A stretch of 18,134 nt of DNA, taken from positions 1 to 18,134 of the forward strand of contig JBMSOD010000035.1 in the NCBI GenBank assembly GCA_049422085.1. The letters are read 5' to 3'. The notes beneath the pieces were generated by a model. That model saw only the letters and a list, made by a program, of their open reading frames with translations, was not told the origin of the DNA and made no database searches. The DNA is from UBA4615 sp049422085 (GTDB taxonomy: Bacteria; Pseudomonadota; Gammaproteobacteria; Burkholderiales; Burkholderiaceae_E). Shown one piece after another: positions 1-7,535 of this stretch. Position 1 is the stretch's first letter. The number at the start of each line of letters is the position of its first letter. A program made the position numbers and the translations under genes.

Positions 1-541
1 GTCCGGCGGTACCGCAAAGCAGCTCCCCGGGTCGGGCCTTGGCCCAGGCGATCAACTCTGGCAGCGTTTTCGGCCCCAGGCCTGCATGCACCACCATGAC
101 CGGAAAACCCAGGGTGAACTGGGCAACTGGAATCAGGTCTTTCACGGGGTCATATCGCAGCCTGAAACCCAGCGCCGGTGCGACAACCACCTCCGTGTTG
201 CCCCCAAACAGAGCGGTGTAACCATCCGGAGGTGCCTTGGCAACGATCTCGGCACCAATGGTGGTCGAGGCACCGGGTCGATTTTCGACCACGATGGGCT
301 GGCCGAGGATCTCCGACAATCTCAACCCGAAACGGCGGGCCCGGACATCCACCACGCCTCCCGGGGCTGAACTCACCACAAAACGTACCGGCTTCGCGGG
401 GTAATCGGTGCCTGCTGGCTGCGCCATTGCCAGACCAGAACCGCCTGCCACGGTCATTGCGACACCGAACCCGAGGGTCCATGTTGCGAACCTGCGGGCG
501 CAGCTAAACGCCTCAGGAAAGGCGAATCTCGTTGATCTCAT
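1..541 (-). CDS. Bug/TctC-family periplasmic solute-binding receptor, C-terminus beyond window edge
   Basis: Likely a periplasmic receptor of the Bug (tripartite tricarboxylate transporter TctC) family, which binds small carboxylates. The minus frame is open from an ATG at 541 through the left edge, giving about 180 residues of an expected 320-330. The N-terminus is a signal peptide with a hydrophobic stretch ending near AMAQPAG. Family hallmarks follow: YPAKPVRFVV, a glycine-containing APGG loop, LGQPIVVENRPGA, GAEIVAKAPPDGYT and YDPVKDLIPVAQ. The start is supported by AGGAGA about 7 bases upstream. The gene is divergent from the MFS gene at 714. No TctA or TctB membrane subunit is visible. 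The ligand cannot be inferred. Confidence 0.9.
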   Translation of the reverse strand, partial: MRSTRFAFPEAFSCARRFATWTLGFGVAMTVAGGSGLAMAQPAGTDYPAKPVRFVVSSAPGGVVDVRARRFGLRLSEILGQPIVVENRPGASTTIGAEIVAKAPPDGYTALFGGNTEVVVAPALGFRLRYDPVKDLIPVAQFTLGFPVMVVHAGLGPKTLPELIAWAKARPGELLCGTAG

Positions 542-569
542 CGCGGGTCTCCTGTGTTTGATGTCAGAG

Positions 570-588
570 GGCGAATCTTTTGTTCGCC
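570..588. promoter_or_regulatory. Small dyad between divergent Bug and MFS genes (candidate operator)
   Basis: In the 172-bp divergent gap, GGCGAA (570-575) and TTCGCC (583-588) form a perfect 6-bp inverted repeat around a T-rich 7-base spacer. It lies about 30 bases upstream of the Bug start codon. A second short dyad, TGTCC/GGACA, lies at 634-647. Either could be an operator, but I see no convincing -35/-10 pair and no regulator gene nearby. Confidence 0.2.
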
Positions 589-713
589 TGCTGCACGTTG
601 CCCTTCGTGCGGCAGCGCGTTTCAAGCCTTACCTGTCCTGCCGGACACGTCAAGCGGCTTCCTGCGACAATGGCATGAGATACAGGCGCTGACCTGAAAC
701 ACGCGGAGACACC

Positions 714-2015
714 ATGAGCGGCACAGCCGCCCTCGCCCCCTTCCGGATTCGAAGCTTTCGCTTCCAGTGGCCTGCCGACCTGCTCACGGCCTGGGCCCTG
801 GATATGGAAACACTCATCCTGGGCTGGTACATCCTGATCGAAACCCGCTCGGTGGCCTGGCTGAGCGTCTTTGGCGCCCTGCAATTCATCGGCACCCTGC
901 TCTCGCCTGTGCTCGGCATGCTGGGCGACCGGCTGGGGTTGAGCCGGGTGCTGACGCTCATGCGCCTGTCCTATGCCTGCTTTGCGGGCCTGATCTGTGT
1001 GCTCGCCTTCAGCGGACATCTGACGCCCATGGCGGTCATGATCATCGCGCTGCTGGTCGGGCTGATCCGCCCCACCGATATCGGCATGCGCAGCGCACTG
1101 GTGGGTGCCAGCATGCCGCCCTCCCTGCTCACCTCGGCCATGGGCGTGTCCCGGACCACCATGGATTCGGCCAAGGTGGGGGGCGCATTGCTTGGCACCG
1201 GCTTCATGGCGGCCTTCGGCATGGGCCCGGTCTATCTGCTCATCACCTGCATGTATATCGGCGGGGCCCTGCTCACCCTGAGCACGCGAATCAGCGGATC
1301 GGGCGCAAGCGCCGCCAGGGGGCACGCCGCGGAATCAGGCGCATCACTCTCTCCTGCTGCGTCCGACGCCTCCCGCCTTCCTGCACCAAGCACGCCCTGG
1401 CGCGACCTCAAGGAAGGCATGGTCTACATCTGGCGCACGCCCCGCCTGAGGGCCGCCATGATGCTGGCAGCACTGGTCAACCTGACCGCCTTTCCGCTCA
1501 CCGGCGGACTCATGCCCTATGTCGCCAAGGAGGTCTTCCATCTGGACCAGCAAGGCCTGGGCTGGCTGGTGGCGAGCTTTTCGGTCGGTGCCTTCATCGG
1601 ATCGGTGTCCATCAGCACCCTGGGTTCCAGACTGCCGCCTGGGCGCACCATGCTCGCCACCACCCTGCTCTGGTACCTGTGCCTGGTGGGCTTCGTGCTG
1701 TCCACCCAGCTGGCCTGGGCCCTGTTCATGCTGGTGCTGGCCGGGCTATGCCAGAGCCTGAGCATGCTGACCCTGTCTGTGCTCCTGCTACGTACTTCAG
1801 AAGAGCGCTTCCGGGGCCGCATCATGGGCGTGCGCATGCTGGCCATCTATCCGCTGCCCCTGGGGCTCCTGATTCTGGGCGCCCTGATTCCGCCACTCGG
1901 CTACATTCCTTCAGGCGTGGTCATGGTGATGACCGGCCTGGTGCTGCTGGCTGCGCTGGCCTACACCTGGCGCGAACATCTGATCACCCGTCATGCCCCG
2001 GGCAATGCGGTGTAG
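714..2015 (+). CDS. Major facilitator superfamily transporter (EntS-like, MFS_3 type)
   Basis: A 433-residue inner-membrane transporter with about twelve hydrophobic segments. The N-terminal half resembles EntS-type exporters: a first segment around WPADLLTAWALDMETLILGWYIL, then GTLLSPVLGMLGDRLGLSRVL, which carries the MFS loop 2-3 motif (G-x-x-x-D-R). An Ala/Ser/Pro-rich cytoplasmic loop at about residues 193-230 separates the halves. The start follows a GGAG-like site (cggagac). It lies 77 bases upstream of the thiolase on the same strand, so it may export or import a compound handled by the thiolase, DUF35 and reductase genes. Substrate and direction are unknown. It is the length usual for the family and shows no damage. 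Confidence 0.85.
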   Translation: MSGTAALAPFRIRSFRFQWPADLLTAWALDMETLILGWYILIETRSVAWLSVFGALQFIGTLLSPVLGMLGDRLGLSRVLTLMRLSYACFAGLICVLAFSGHLTPMAVMIIALLVGLIRPTDIGMRSALVGASMPPSLLTSAMGVSRTTMDSAKVGGALLGTGFMAAFGMGPVYLLITCMYIGGALLTLSTRISGSGASAARGHAAESGASLSPAASDASRLPAPSTPWRDLKEGMVYIWRTPRLRAAMMLAALVNLTAFPLTGGLMPYVAKEVFHLDQQGLGWLVASFSVGAFIGSVSISTLGSRLPPGRTMLATTLLWYLCLVGFVLSTQLAWALFMLVLAGLCQSLSMLTLSVLLLRTSEERFRGRIMGVRMLAIYPLPLGLLILGALIPPLGYIPSGVVMVMTGLVLLAALAYTWREHLITRHAPGNAV

Positions 2016-2092
2016 CGCGGTTCGACACCCGCCAGGAAGGAAAGACAACCGACCGGTATGAGACACTCGACACACACAAGGGAGACCCATTC

Positions 2093-3262
2093 ATGACCAT
2101 TCGCCGCAAGGCCTGCATCGTGGGAGCCTACGAGCATCCCACCCGCAAGGCCCCTGACAAGACCGTCGCCCAACTGCATGCCGAATGCGCACGTGGCGCA
2201 CTCGCCGATGCCGGCCTCACCGTTCAGGATGTTGATGCCTACTTCTGCGCGGGCGACGCCCCCGGCATGGGCGCCAACAACATGCTCGATTACCTCGGGC
2301 TGCCCAATGTCCGTTATGTCGATGCCACCGATACCGGCGGCTCCTCGTACATCATTCACGTGGCCCATGCGGCTGCGGCCATCGCGGCGGGCAAGGCCAA
2401 TGTCGCGCTCATCACGCTGTCCGGCCGCCCGCGCAGCGAAGGCTCGAGCGGTGTGGCGCCCCGGGCCATCGTGCCCAACGTGCCCGATGCCGCCTGGGAA
2501 GGCCTGTACAACCCGGTGACGGTCAACATGTATGCCCTGGTCGCCGCACGGCACATGCATCAGTTCGGCACCACCCCGGAACAGCTCGCCTGGATCAAGG
2601 TCGCGGCCTCCACCCATGCCCAGTACAACGAGCACGCCATGCTGCGCGATGTGGTTACGGTGGAAGACGTGATCAACTCGCCCATGATCTCCGACCCGCT
2701 GCACAAACTCGATTGCTGCGTGGTGAGTGATGGCGGCGGTGCACTGATCGTGGCCCGACCCGAGATCGCCCGCGCACTGAAGCGTCCGGTGGTCAATGTG
2801 CTGGGCGCAGGCGAGGCCATCAAGGGACAGCTCGGCGGACAGGTCGATCTCACCTGGTCGGCCGCAGCCCTGTCGGGCCCGCGTGCCTTTGAAGAGGCTG
2901 GCGTGAAGCCCTCGGACATTCATTACGCCTCGATCTACGACAGCTTCACCATCACGGTGCTCATGCAGCTCGAAGACCTGGGCTTTTGCGCCAAGGGCGA
3001 AGGCGGCCGCTTTGTGGCCGATGGCAACCTCATCTCGGGCGTGGGCAAGCTGCCCTTCAACACCGATGGCGGCGGGCTGTGCAACAACCACCCGGCCAAT
3101 CGGGGCGGCATCACCAAGGTGATCGAAGCGGTTCGCCAGCTGCGTGGCGAAGCACATCCCAAGGTTCAGGTTCCCAACTGCGGACTGGCTGTGGCAACGG
3201 GCATCGGCGGTCTGCTGGGCTCGCGCCATGGCTCGGGCACCCTCGTTCTCGAAAGGGCATGA
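2093..3262 (+). CDS. Thiolase-fold acyl-CoA enzyme (SCP2-thiolase/Ltp2-like), partner of DUF35 protein
   Basis: A 389-residue thiolase-superfamily protein. The start is the ATG after GGGAG at 8-base spacing; the same frame stays open far upstream, but that part is a shadow of the MFS gene. Visible motifs are the N-terminal IVGAYEHP, the VDATDTGGSS segment where active thiolases carry the nucleophilic cysteine (here Ser84/Ser85), IYDSFTITVLMQLEDLGFC (residues 281-299), GGGLCNNHPANRGG (His333) and PNCGLAVATGIGG (Cys363). Loss of the N-terminal cysteine resembles the Ltp2 aldolases and other thiolase-like proteins that work with a DUF35 subunit. The next gene encodes such a subunit and overlaps the stop by four bases. 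The likely role is carbon-carbon bond cleavage or formation on a CoA ester; the substrate is unknown. Confidence 0.88.
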   Translation: MTIRRKACIVGAYEHPTRKAPDKTVAQLHAECARGALADAGLTVQDVDAYFCAGDAPGMGANNMLDYLGLPNVRYVDATDTGGSSYIIHVAHAAAAIAAGKANVALITLSGRPRSEGSSGVAPRAIVPNVPDAAWEGLYNPVTVNMYALVAARHMHQFGTTPEQLAWIKVAASTHAQYNEHAMLRDVVTVEDVINSPMISDPLHKLDCCVVSDGGGALIVARPEIARALKRPVVNVLGAGEAIKGQLGGQVDLTWSAAALSGPRAFEEAGVKPSDIHYASIYDSFTITVLMQLEDLGFCAKGEGGRFVADGNLISGVGKLPFNTDGGGLCNNHPANRGGITKVIEAVRQLRGEAHPKVQVPNCGLAVATGIGGLLGSRHGSGTLVLERA

Positions 3263-3663
3263 CCATGACATTGATGAGCCAGGATCGCCCGCTGGGCACC
3301 TCGGTGGTCGATGCGGCCACCACTCCCTTCTGGGAAGCCGCCAAACGCGGCGTGCTGATGATTCGCCGTTGCGCCAGCTGCAGCAAACCCAACTGGTATC
3401 CCAGGCCGGTGTGCCCCTACTGCTTCGGTGACACCCAGTGGGAAGAGACCACCGGCATGGGTGAAATCTACAGCGTGAGCGTCACGCGCCGCGCTGGGCC
3501 CATTCCCTACGCGATGGCCTATGTCGCGCTCGATGCAGGCGTCACGATGCTCACCAACATCACCGACTGCGACCTCGATGCCCTGCGCATCGGACAGCGC
3601 GTGAAGGTGGTCTTCAAGGCAACCGAAGACGGCAACCCCTTACCGATGTTCACGCCGGCATGA
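3259..3663 (+). CDS. Zn-ribbon/OB-fold DUF35 protein (thiolase/aldolase small subunit)
   Basis: A 134-residue protein of the DUF35 (Zn-ribbon plus OB-fold) family. A rubredoxin-like zinc site is visible as C38-x2-C41 and C52-x2-C55 (RCASC ... VCPYC). An OB-fold follows, with GEIYSVSVTRRAG, YAMAYVALDAGV and the C-terminal IGQRVKVVF strand. Known relatives (the DUF35 part of ChsH2 with Ltp2, BbsA with BbsB) bind a thiolase-fold subunit and complete the acyl-CoA site. Here the ATG overlaps the thiolase TGA as ATGA, so coupled translation and a complex are likely. Downstream in-frame Met codons at residues 3 and 6 are alternative starts; the overlapping one is preferred for coupling. Confidence 0.9.
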   Translation: MTMTLMSQDRPLGTSVVDAATTPFWEAAKRGVLMIRRCASCSKPNWYPRPVCPYCFGDTQWEETTGMGEIYSVSVTRRAGPIPYAMAYVALDAGVTMLTNITDCDLDALRIGQRVKVVFKATEDGNPLPMFTPA

Positions 3664-4661
3664 ACACGCACGTCCTGCTGGTCAAACGACCTGTCGGTTG
3701 GGTCGAGCCCTCATGCTTTCGCACCGAGGCCTGCCCTGAACCTGAGTGCGGCCCCGGCGACGTGGTGGTCGAGTCGGTCTATCTCTCGCTCGACCCCTAC
3801 CTGCGCGGGCGCATGAATGAAGGGCCCTCCTACGCACCTGGCTTTGCGCTCAATACGCCCATGGTGTCGCGGGTGGTGGCCCGGGTGCTTGAGTCCAAGC
3901 ATCCGCGCTATCGCAAGGGCGACTGGGTCTGGGGCTTTCTGCCCTGGGCCTTGCGCAGCCTGGCGCCGCGCGGTGAAGGACTGAACCCGATCGACGCCTC
4001 GCTCGGCAGACCCAGTCTGGCCATCTCGGCTCTGGGCATGCCGGGCCTGACCGCCTGGGTGGGCGCAATCGAGCTGGGTCAGCCTGCCCCGGGCGACACG
4101 GTCTACATTTCGTCAGCCGCAGGCGCGGTCGGGCAACTTGCAGGTCAGTTTGCCCGTCGTGCCGGTGCGCGAGTGGTGGGCTCTGCCGGCAGTGACGACA
4201 AAGTGGCCTATCTGCGCGAGCGTTGTGGCTTTGATGCCGCGTTCAACTACCGCAGCCAGGATATCGACGAGGCCCTGCGCGAGCACTGCCCGCGAGGCAT
4301 CGATGTCTATTTCGACAACGTGGGCGGCACCACGCTGGAGGCGGCCCTGCGTCATGCGAATGTGGCTGCGCGTTTTCCGGTGTGCGGCATGATCTCGGCC
4401 TACAACGACACCGCAGATCGCGGGATTCGGGGCATGCAGCTCATGGTCAGCAAACGCATCTGCATGACCGGTTACATCATCTATGACCACGTGCACAAAC
4501 TCCCCGGCTACCTCGCGCGCGTGGCACCCTGGTTCCGATCAGGCGAGGTGGTCTTTCACGAAGACATCGTGCAGGGCATTGAGCGCGCACCTGAAGCCCT
4601 CATCGGCATGATGAAGGGCGAGGCCATCGGCAAGCGTCTGGTGCAGGTCGCCGCCGAATGA
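3660..4661 (+). CDS. NADP-dependent medium-chain reductase (CurA/leukotriene B4 dehydrogenase-like)
   Basis: A 333-residue zinc-free medium-chain dehydrogenase/reductase. Members reduce the activated double bond of enones or enals with NADPH. Evidence: the N-terminal domain with SLDPYLRGRM, GLTAWVGAIELGQPAPGDTV, the nucleotide-binding loop AAGAVG (153-158), GSAGSDDKVAYLRE with Lys181 at the position associated with NADP preference, GFDAAFNYRS, and FDNVGG near residue 220. No zinc-ligand cysteine cluster is seen. Its ATG overlaps the DUF35 stop (ATGA), so it is the last gene of a coupled trio. The context suggests saturation of an unsaturated intermediate before or after the thiolase step. The annotation 'quinone oxidoreductase' would be less specific. 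Confidence 0.9.
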   Translation: MNTHVLLVKRPVGWVEPSCFRTEACPEPECGPGDVVVESVYLSLDPYLRGRMNEGPSYAPGFALNTPMVSRVVARVLESKHPRYRKGDWVWGFLPWALRSLAPRGEGLNPIDASLGRPSLAISALGMPGLTAWVGAIELGQPAPGDTVYISSAAGAVGQLAGQFARRAGARVVGSAGSDDKVAYLRERCGFDAAFNYRSQDIDEALREHCPRGIDVYFDNVGGTTLEAALRHANVAARFPVCGMISAYNDTADRGIRGMQLMVSKRICMTGYIIYDHVHKLPGYLARVAPWFRSGEVVFHEDIVQGIERAPEALIGMMKGEAIGKRLVQVAAE

Positions 4662-4663
4662 AC

Positions 4664-4688
4664 CCGGGGCTGCAATATGCGGCCCCGG
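4664..4688. terminator. First of two tandem hairpins after the reductase gene
   Basis: Three bases after the reductase stop, a 10-bp stem (CCGGGGCTGC with GCGGCCCCGG, one G-U pair) closes a 5-base loop. There is no strong T tract. It is probably part of a terminator or RNA-stabilising 3' end shared with the next hairpin. Confidence 0.45.
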
Positions 4689-4694
4689 ATTGAA

Positions 4695-4721
4695 ACAAGG
4701 GCCGCGCAATGCGGCCCTTGT
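4695..4721. terminator. Perfect 11-bp hairpin between convergent genes (bidirectional terminator)
   Basis: ACAAGGGCCGC and GCGGCCCTTGT are exact reverse complements around the loop GCAAT. The following bases are modestly T-rich on both strands (gttgat on plus, tttcaat on minus). It lies between the convergent reductase (plus) and dehydrogenase (minus) genes, as expected for a bidirectional terminator. Confidence 0.6.
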
Positions 4722-4793
4722 GTTGATACAGCACGAACAGGCGCGGCGCCTTTGCAGACTCGGCGCCCGTGCGTGCTCAATGCCTGATTCGAC

Positions 4794-5576
4794 TCAGCGC
4801 GGTGCCATGCGGATGGCGCCGTCGAGGCGAATGCACTGACCGTTGAAGTAGGTGTTGCGCACCAGCTCCAGGGCCAGGCTGCCGAACTCTTCGGGCTTGC
4901 CCAGACGCTTGGGGAAAGGCACCGACGCGCTCAGGCTGTTGAGCACCTGGGGCGTGGCGCCCAGCATGAGCGGCGTGGCAAAGATGCCGGGCATGATGGA
5001 GTTCACGCGGATGCCCAGATCGGAAAGATCGCGGGCCATGGGCAGCACCAGGCCATTGACGCCCGCCTTGGCCGAACCATAGATCACCTGGCCGATCTGG
5101 CCGTCTTGCGCTGCCACCGAAGCGGTCAGCACGATGCTGCCGCGCTCGTCGTCTTCAAGCGGAGGCAGGGTGGACATGCCCTCTGCGGCCAGCGAGGCCA
5201 GCCGGTAGCTCGCCACCAGCACGCCCTGTACACCAGCTTCATAGTCGGCCGTGGACAGGCGCTTGAGCTTGCCGGCTGCCTTGTCGAAGGCGAGCGTCTT
5301 GCCGCGACGCGAGGTCATGGCGCAGTGAATCAGGGCACGCTCCTGGCCGTGTGCGGCGCGGGCCTTGGCAAAGCCGGCCACGACGCTGTCTTCGTTGTTG
5401 ATGTCGACCTTGCAGAAAATGCCGCCGATGGCCTTGGCCACCTCGTGGCCCTTTTCTTCATTGATGTCAAAGATGGCCACTTTGGCGCCCTGCGCGGCCA
5501 GGGCCTCTGCTGCGGCGCGGCCCAGGCCAGATGCGCCACCGGTGACCACGGCGCTGATGGATGAATCGACTTTCAT
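4794..5576 (-). CDS. Short-chain dehydrogenase, HSD10-like (3-hydroxyacyl-CoA dehydrogenase type)
   Basis: A 260-residue classical SDR. The cofactor loop is TGGASGLG (12-19) and Asp37 at the end of the second strand favours NAD. The catalytic residues are Ser153, Tyr166 and Lys170 (YGSAK). The segments IGQVIYGSAKAGV, LPMARDLSDLGIRVNSI and PGIFATPLM match the HSD10/3-hydroxyacyl-CoA dehydrogenase subgroup. Unusual points are HCA in place of the NAG motif near residue 84 and Gln117 where the fourth catalytic residue (Asn) is normally found. The start has GAGGAGAA directly upstream. It is convergent with the reductase operon and divergent from the GST. A hydroxyacyl-CoA oxidation supplying the neighbouring thiolase is plausible but inferred. 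Confidence 0.88.
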   Translation of the reverse strand: MKVDSSISAVVTGGASGLGRAAAEALAAQGAKVAIFDINEEKGHEVAKAIGGIFCKVDINNEDSVVAGFAKARAAHGQERALIHCAMTSRRGKTLAFDKAAGKLKRLSTADYEAGVQGVLVASYRLASLAAEGMSTLPPLEDDERGSIVLTASVAAQDGQIGQVIYGSAKAGVNGLVLPMARDLSDLGIRVNSIMPGIFATPLMLGATPQVLNSLSASVPFPKRLGKPEEFGSLALELVRNTYFNGQCIRLDGAIRMAPR

Positions 5577-5679
5577 GGGGTTCTCCTCGTGGGATCTCTG
5601 ATTGTTGGAATGCCCCCGACCGGGAGCGCCTGCGGTGATTTTAGACTAGCGGCCGACAGACACCATGAAGGCACTCCCC

Positions 5680-6429
5680 ATGTCCGCACCCATTCTGTAC
5701 GGCGTTCCCTTTTCCCAGCCCGTGCGCGCCGTGATCTGGCTGATGCTCTACAAGGGCCTGCCGTTTCGCATCGTGCCCATGAGCCCAGGGGTCAAGACCG
5801 AAGGCGGCACGCGCAGTGATGCCTATCTTGCAAAGAATCCCGGCGGCACCATGCCCATGCTTGAGGAGCCCGACTCGGGCTTCGTGGTGGCCGAGTCCAA
5901 TGCCATCCTGTGCTACCTGAGCAACCGGCATGGCTGGACCGATGTGTATCCAGTCGAGGCGCAGGCACGCGCGCGGGTCGACTGGATGCTGCACTGGCAT
6001 CACCGCAATTTGCGCGAAGTGTCCACCGGCCTGGTCGCGCCTCGCATCCGCAAGGATCTGAACATTCCGGAAGTGCTGCAACAGACCTCTACCGCGAACT
6101 TCACGCGGGCGCTACGTGCCCTGGAGACCGGCTGGCTGGAGCGCACCCGCTACCTTGCAGCCGACCAGCTGACGCTGGCCGACTTTGCGGCCTACAGCGA
6201 AATCGGTCAGTTGCAGGCGGGCTTCACCAATCTCTTCGACTTTGCGCCCTATCCGAATGTTTCGCGCTGGATCGCCGATATGCATGCGGTCAAGGGGCAC
6301 GACCTGGCCACGCAGGTGCTCCGCAATCTGGGAGACCTCAGTGGCGGCGCTCCCGAACTGAGTGCGCTACGCGAGGCCAACATCCGCGCGATCGCTGCGC
6401 TGAGAGAGCAGGGCGCGGTGTTGCCCTGA
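5680..6429 (+). CDS. Glutathione S-transferase family protein
   Basis: About 249 residues, cytoplasmic. The N-terminal thioredoxin-fold domain carries ILYGVPFSQPVRAV with a theta-like Ser in the SQPVR segment, then KNPGGTMPMLEE (the cis-proline of the G-site) and AESNAILCYLS. The helical C-terminal domain contains the N-capping box LTLADFAAYSEI. I chose the ATG at 5680 (MSAPILYG) because AAGG lies about 9 bases upstream and GSTs normally begin just before the first strand; an in-frame ATG at 5665 is possible but has no visible ribosome site. The gene is divergent from the SDR across roughly 90 bases. Conjugation or detoxification of a catabolic intermediate is plausible; the substrate is unknown. 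Confidence 0.88.
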   Translation: MSAPILYGVPFSQPVRAVIWLMLYKGLPFRIVPMSPGVKTEGGTRSDAYLAKNPGGTMPMLEEPDSGFVVAESNAILCYLSNRHGWTDVYPVEAQARARVDWMLHWHHRNLREVSTGLVAPRIRKDLNIPEVLQQTSTANFTRALRALETGWLERTRYLAADQLTLADFAAYSEIGQLQAGFTNLFDFAPYPNVSRWIADMHAVKGHDLATQVLRNLGDLSGGAPELSALREANIRAIAALREQGAVLP

Positions 6430-6515
6430 GGGCGCAGTTCTAGCGCGCCGCACGGGCGACCGCCGCGGCATGCCGAGCTGCTGCCTCATCTCGGCCCGCA
6501 GCCCGCACGCCCCAT

Positions 6516-7487
6516 TTACTGCGGCTCGATCTTCGCAATCGCCACCTGCTCGCGCCAGATGGCCTGTTCGCGTGGCACGTAGGCGGCGAGCTCGGCCAGA
6601 CTCATCGGCACCGGATCAAAGCCGAAGTTGATCATCGCGGTCTTCATGGGCTCGTTGCTGATGGCCTCGTTGACCAGATCATTCAGGGCCTGCAACACGG
6701 ACTGCGAAGCACCTGCCGGGACCGAGATGCCCAGCATGCCCGAGGACAATCGGTAGTTCGGATAGGTCTCGTTGATCAGGGGCAGGTCGGGATACTTGGG
6801 AAGGCGCTTGTTGCCATAGGCCGCGATCGGCCTCAGCTTGCCCGACTGAGCCGGACCATCGCCTGCAATGCTGTCCACGAAGATCACATCGATCTGCCCA
6901 GCCATCAGATCGGTCATGGCATTGCCGATCGCCTTGTAGGGCACCGGTGTCAGGCGCACACCCGCCACATGACCCAGCATGGCGCCCGGGATGTGCGACG
7001 AGGCATTGAAGTGTCCGTAGTTGAGCTTGTCGGGTTGGGCCCTGGCTGCACTCACGATATCGGCAATGTTGCGATAGGGCGATTGCGGTCGGGCCAGCAC
7101 CAGCAGAGAGCCCCCTCCAAAGTGCCCGACCAGCGTGAAGTCCTTGACCGGATCGTAGGGCAGGTTCTTGAACAGGCTCGGGTTGGCCAGATGGGTGGAT
7201 GTGGTTGAAAGCAGCAGCGTGCTGCCGTCGTTGGGCATACGCTTGGCCGCCTCCACACCCACAATGCCATTGGCGCCGGGCTTGTTCTCGACCACCACAT
7301 TCTGGCCGGTCTTCTTGTTGAGAAACTCGCCGAACATTCGGGCACTGATATCGCCCGATCCGCCCGGTGCGAAGGGCACCACGATGCGCACGGTACGACC
7401 TGCGGCTGCGGTCTGCGCCCCCCCAGGGGCACTCGAGGTCACAGCCAGCGTCGCCGCTGCGCCTTTAAGCAAAGTCCTGCGTTGCAT
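6516..7487 (-). CDS. Bug/TctC-family periplasmic receptor
   Basis: A 323-residue receptor with an RR-containing export signal (MQRRTLLKGAAATLAV), possibly Tat-dependent. Family motifs: VRIVVPFAPGGSGD, GQNVVVENKPGANG, GVEAAKRMPNDGST, YDPVKDFTLVG, LNYGHFNASSHIPGAM, VPYKAIGNAMTDLMAGQIDV and a C-terminal LAAYVPREQAIW. I chose the ATG at 7487, which has AGGA 8 bases upstream and begins at the signal peptide. A GTG at 7535, directly after the upstream gene's stop, is open in the same frame but has no ribosome site. It follows another Bug gene on the same strand, so the two are probably co-transcribed. No TctA/TctB is nearby; the ligand is unknown. Confidence 0.9.
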   Translation of the reverse strand: MQRRTLLKGAAATLAVTSSAPGGAQTAAAGRTVRIVVPFAPGGSGDISARMFGEFLNKKTGQNVVVENKPGANGIVGVEAAKRMPNDGSTLLLSTTSTHLANPSLFKNLPYDPVKDFTLVGHFGGGSLLVLARPQSPYRNIADIVSAARAQPDKLNYGHFNASSHIPGAMLGHVAGVRLTPVPYKAIGNAMTDLMAGQIDVIFVDSIAGDGPAQSGKLRPIAAYGNKRLPKYPDLPLINETYPNYRLSSGMLGISVPAGASQSVLQALNDLVNEAISNEPMKTAMINFGFDPVPMSLAELAAYVPREQAIWREQVAIAKIEPQ

Positions 7488-7535
7488 AGGTCTTGTCCTG
7501 GAATCCGTCGAAGATGATTCAGTCGGTTCAGCCAC

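Noticed and set aside
564..1325. 253-codon minus-strand open frame opposite the MFS gene
   Set aside because: Charged, Gln/His/Arg-rich shadow translation with no ribosome site and no family features.
767..2092. Long plus-strand open frame running through the MFS gene into the thiolase, which could be read as an 831-residue fusion
   Set aside because: The upstream part is a high-GC shadow in another frame of the MFS gene with low-complexity composition; the thiolase has its own ATG and ribosome site at 2093.
1991..3271. 426-codon open frame antisense to the thiolase
   Set aside because: It is His/Gly/Arg-rich with no recognisable motif, as expected for the complement of a GC-rich gene; the sense strand is clearly coding.
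7488..7535. GTG start that would extend the second Bug receptor by 16 residues
   Set aside because: No ribosome site precedes it, and the extension puts hydrophilic residues before a normal RR signal peptide that has its own AGGA site.
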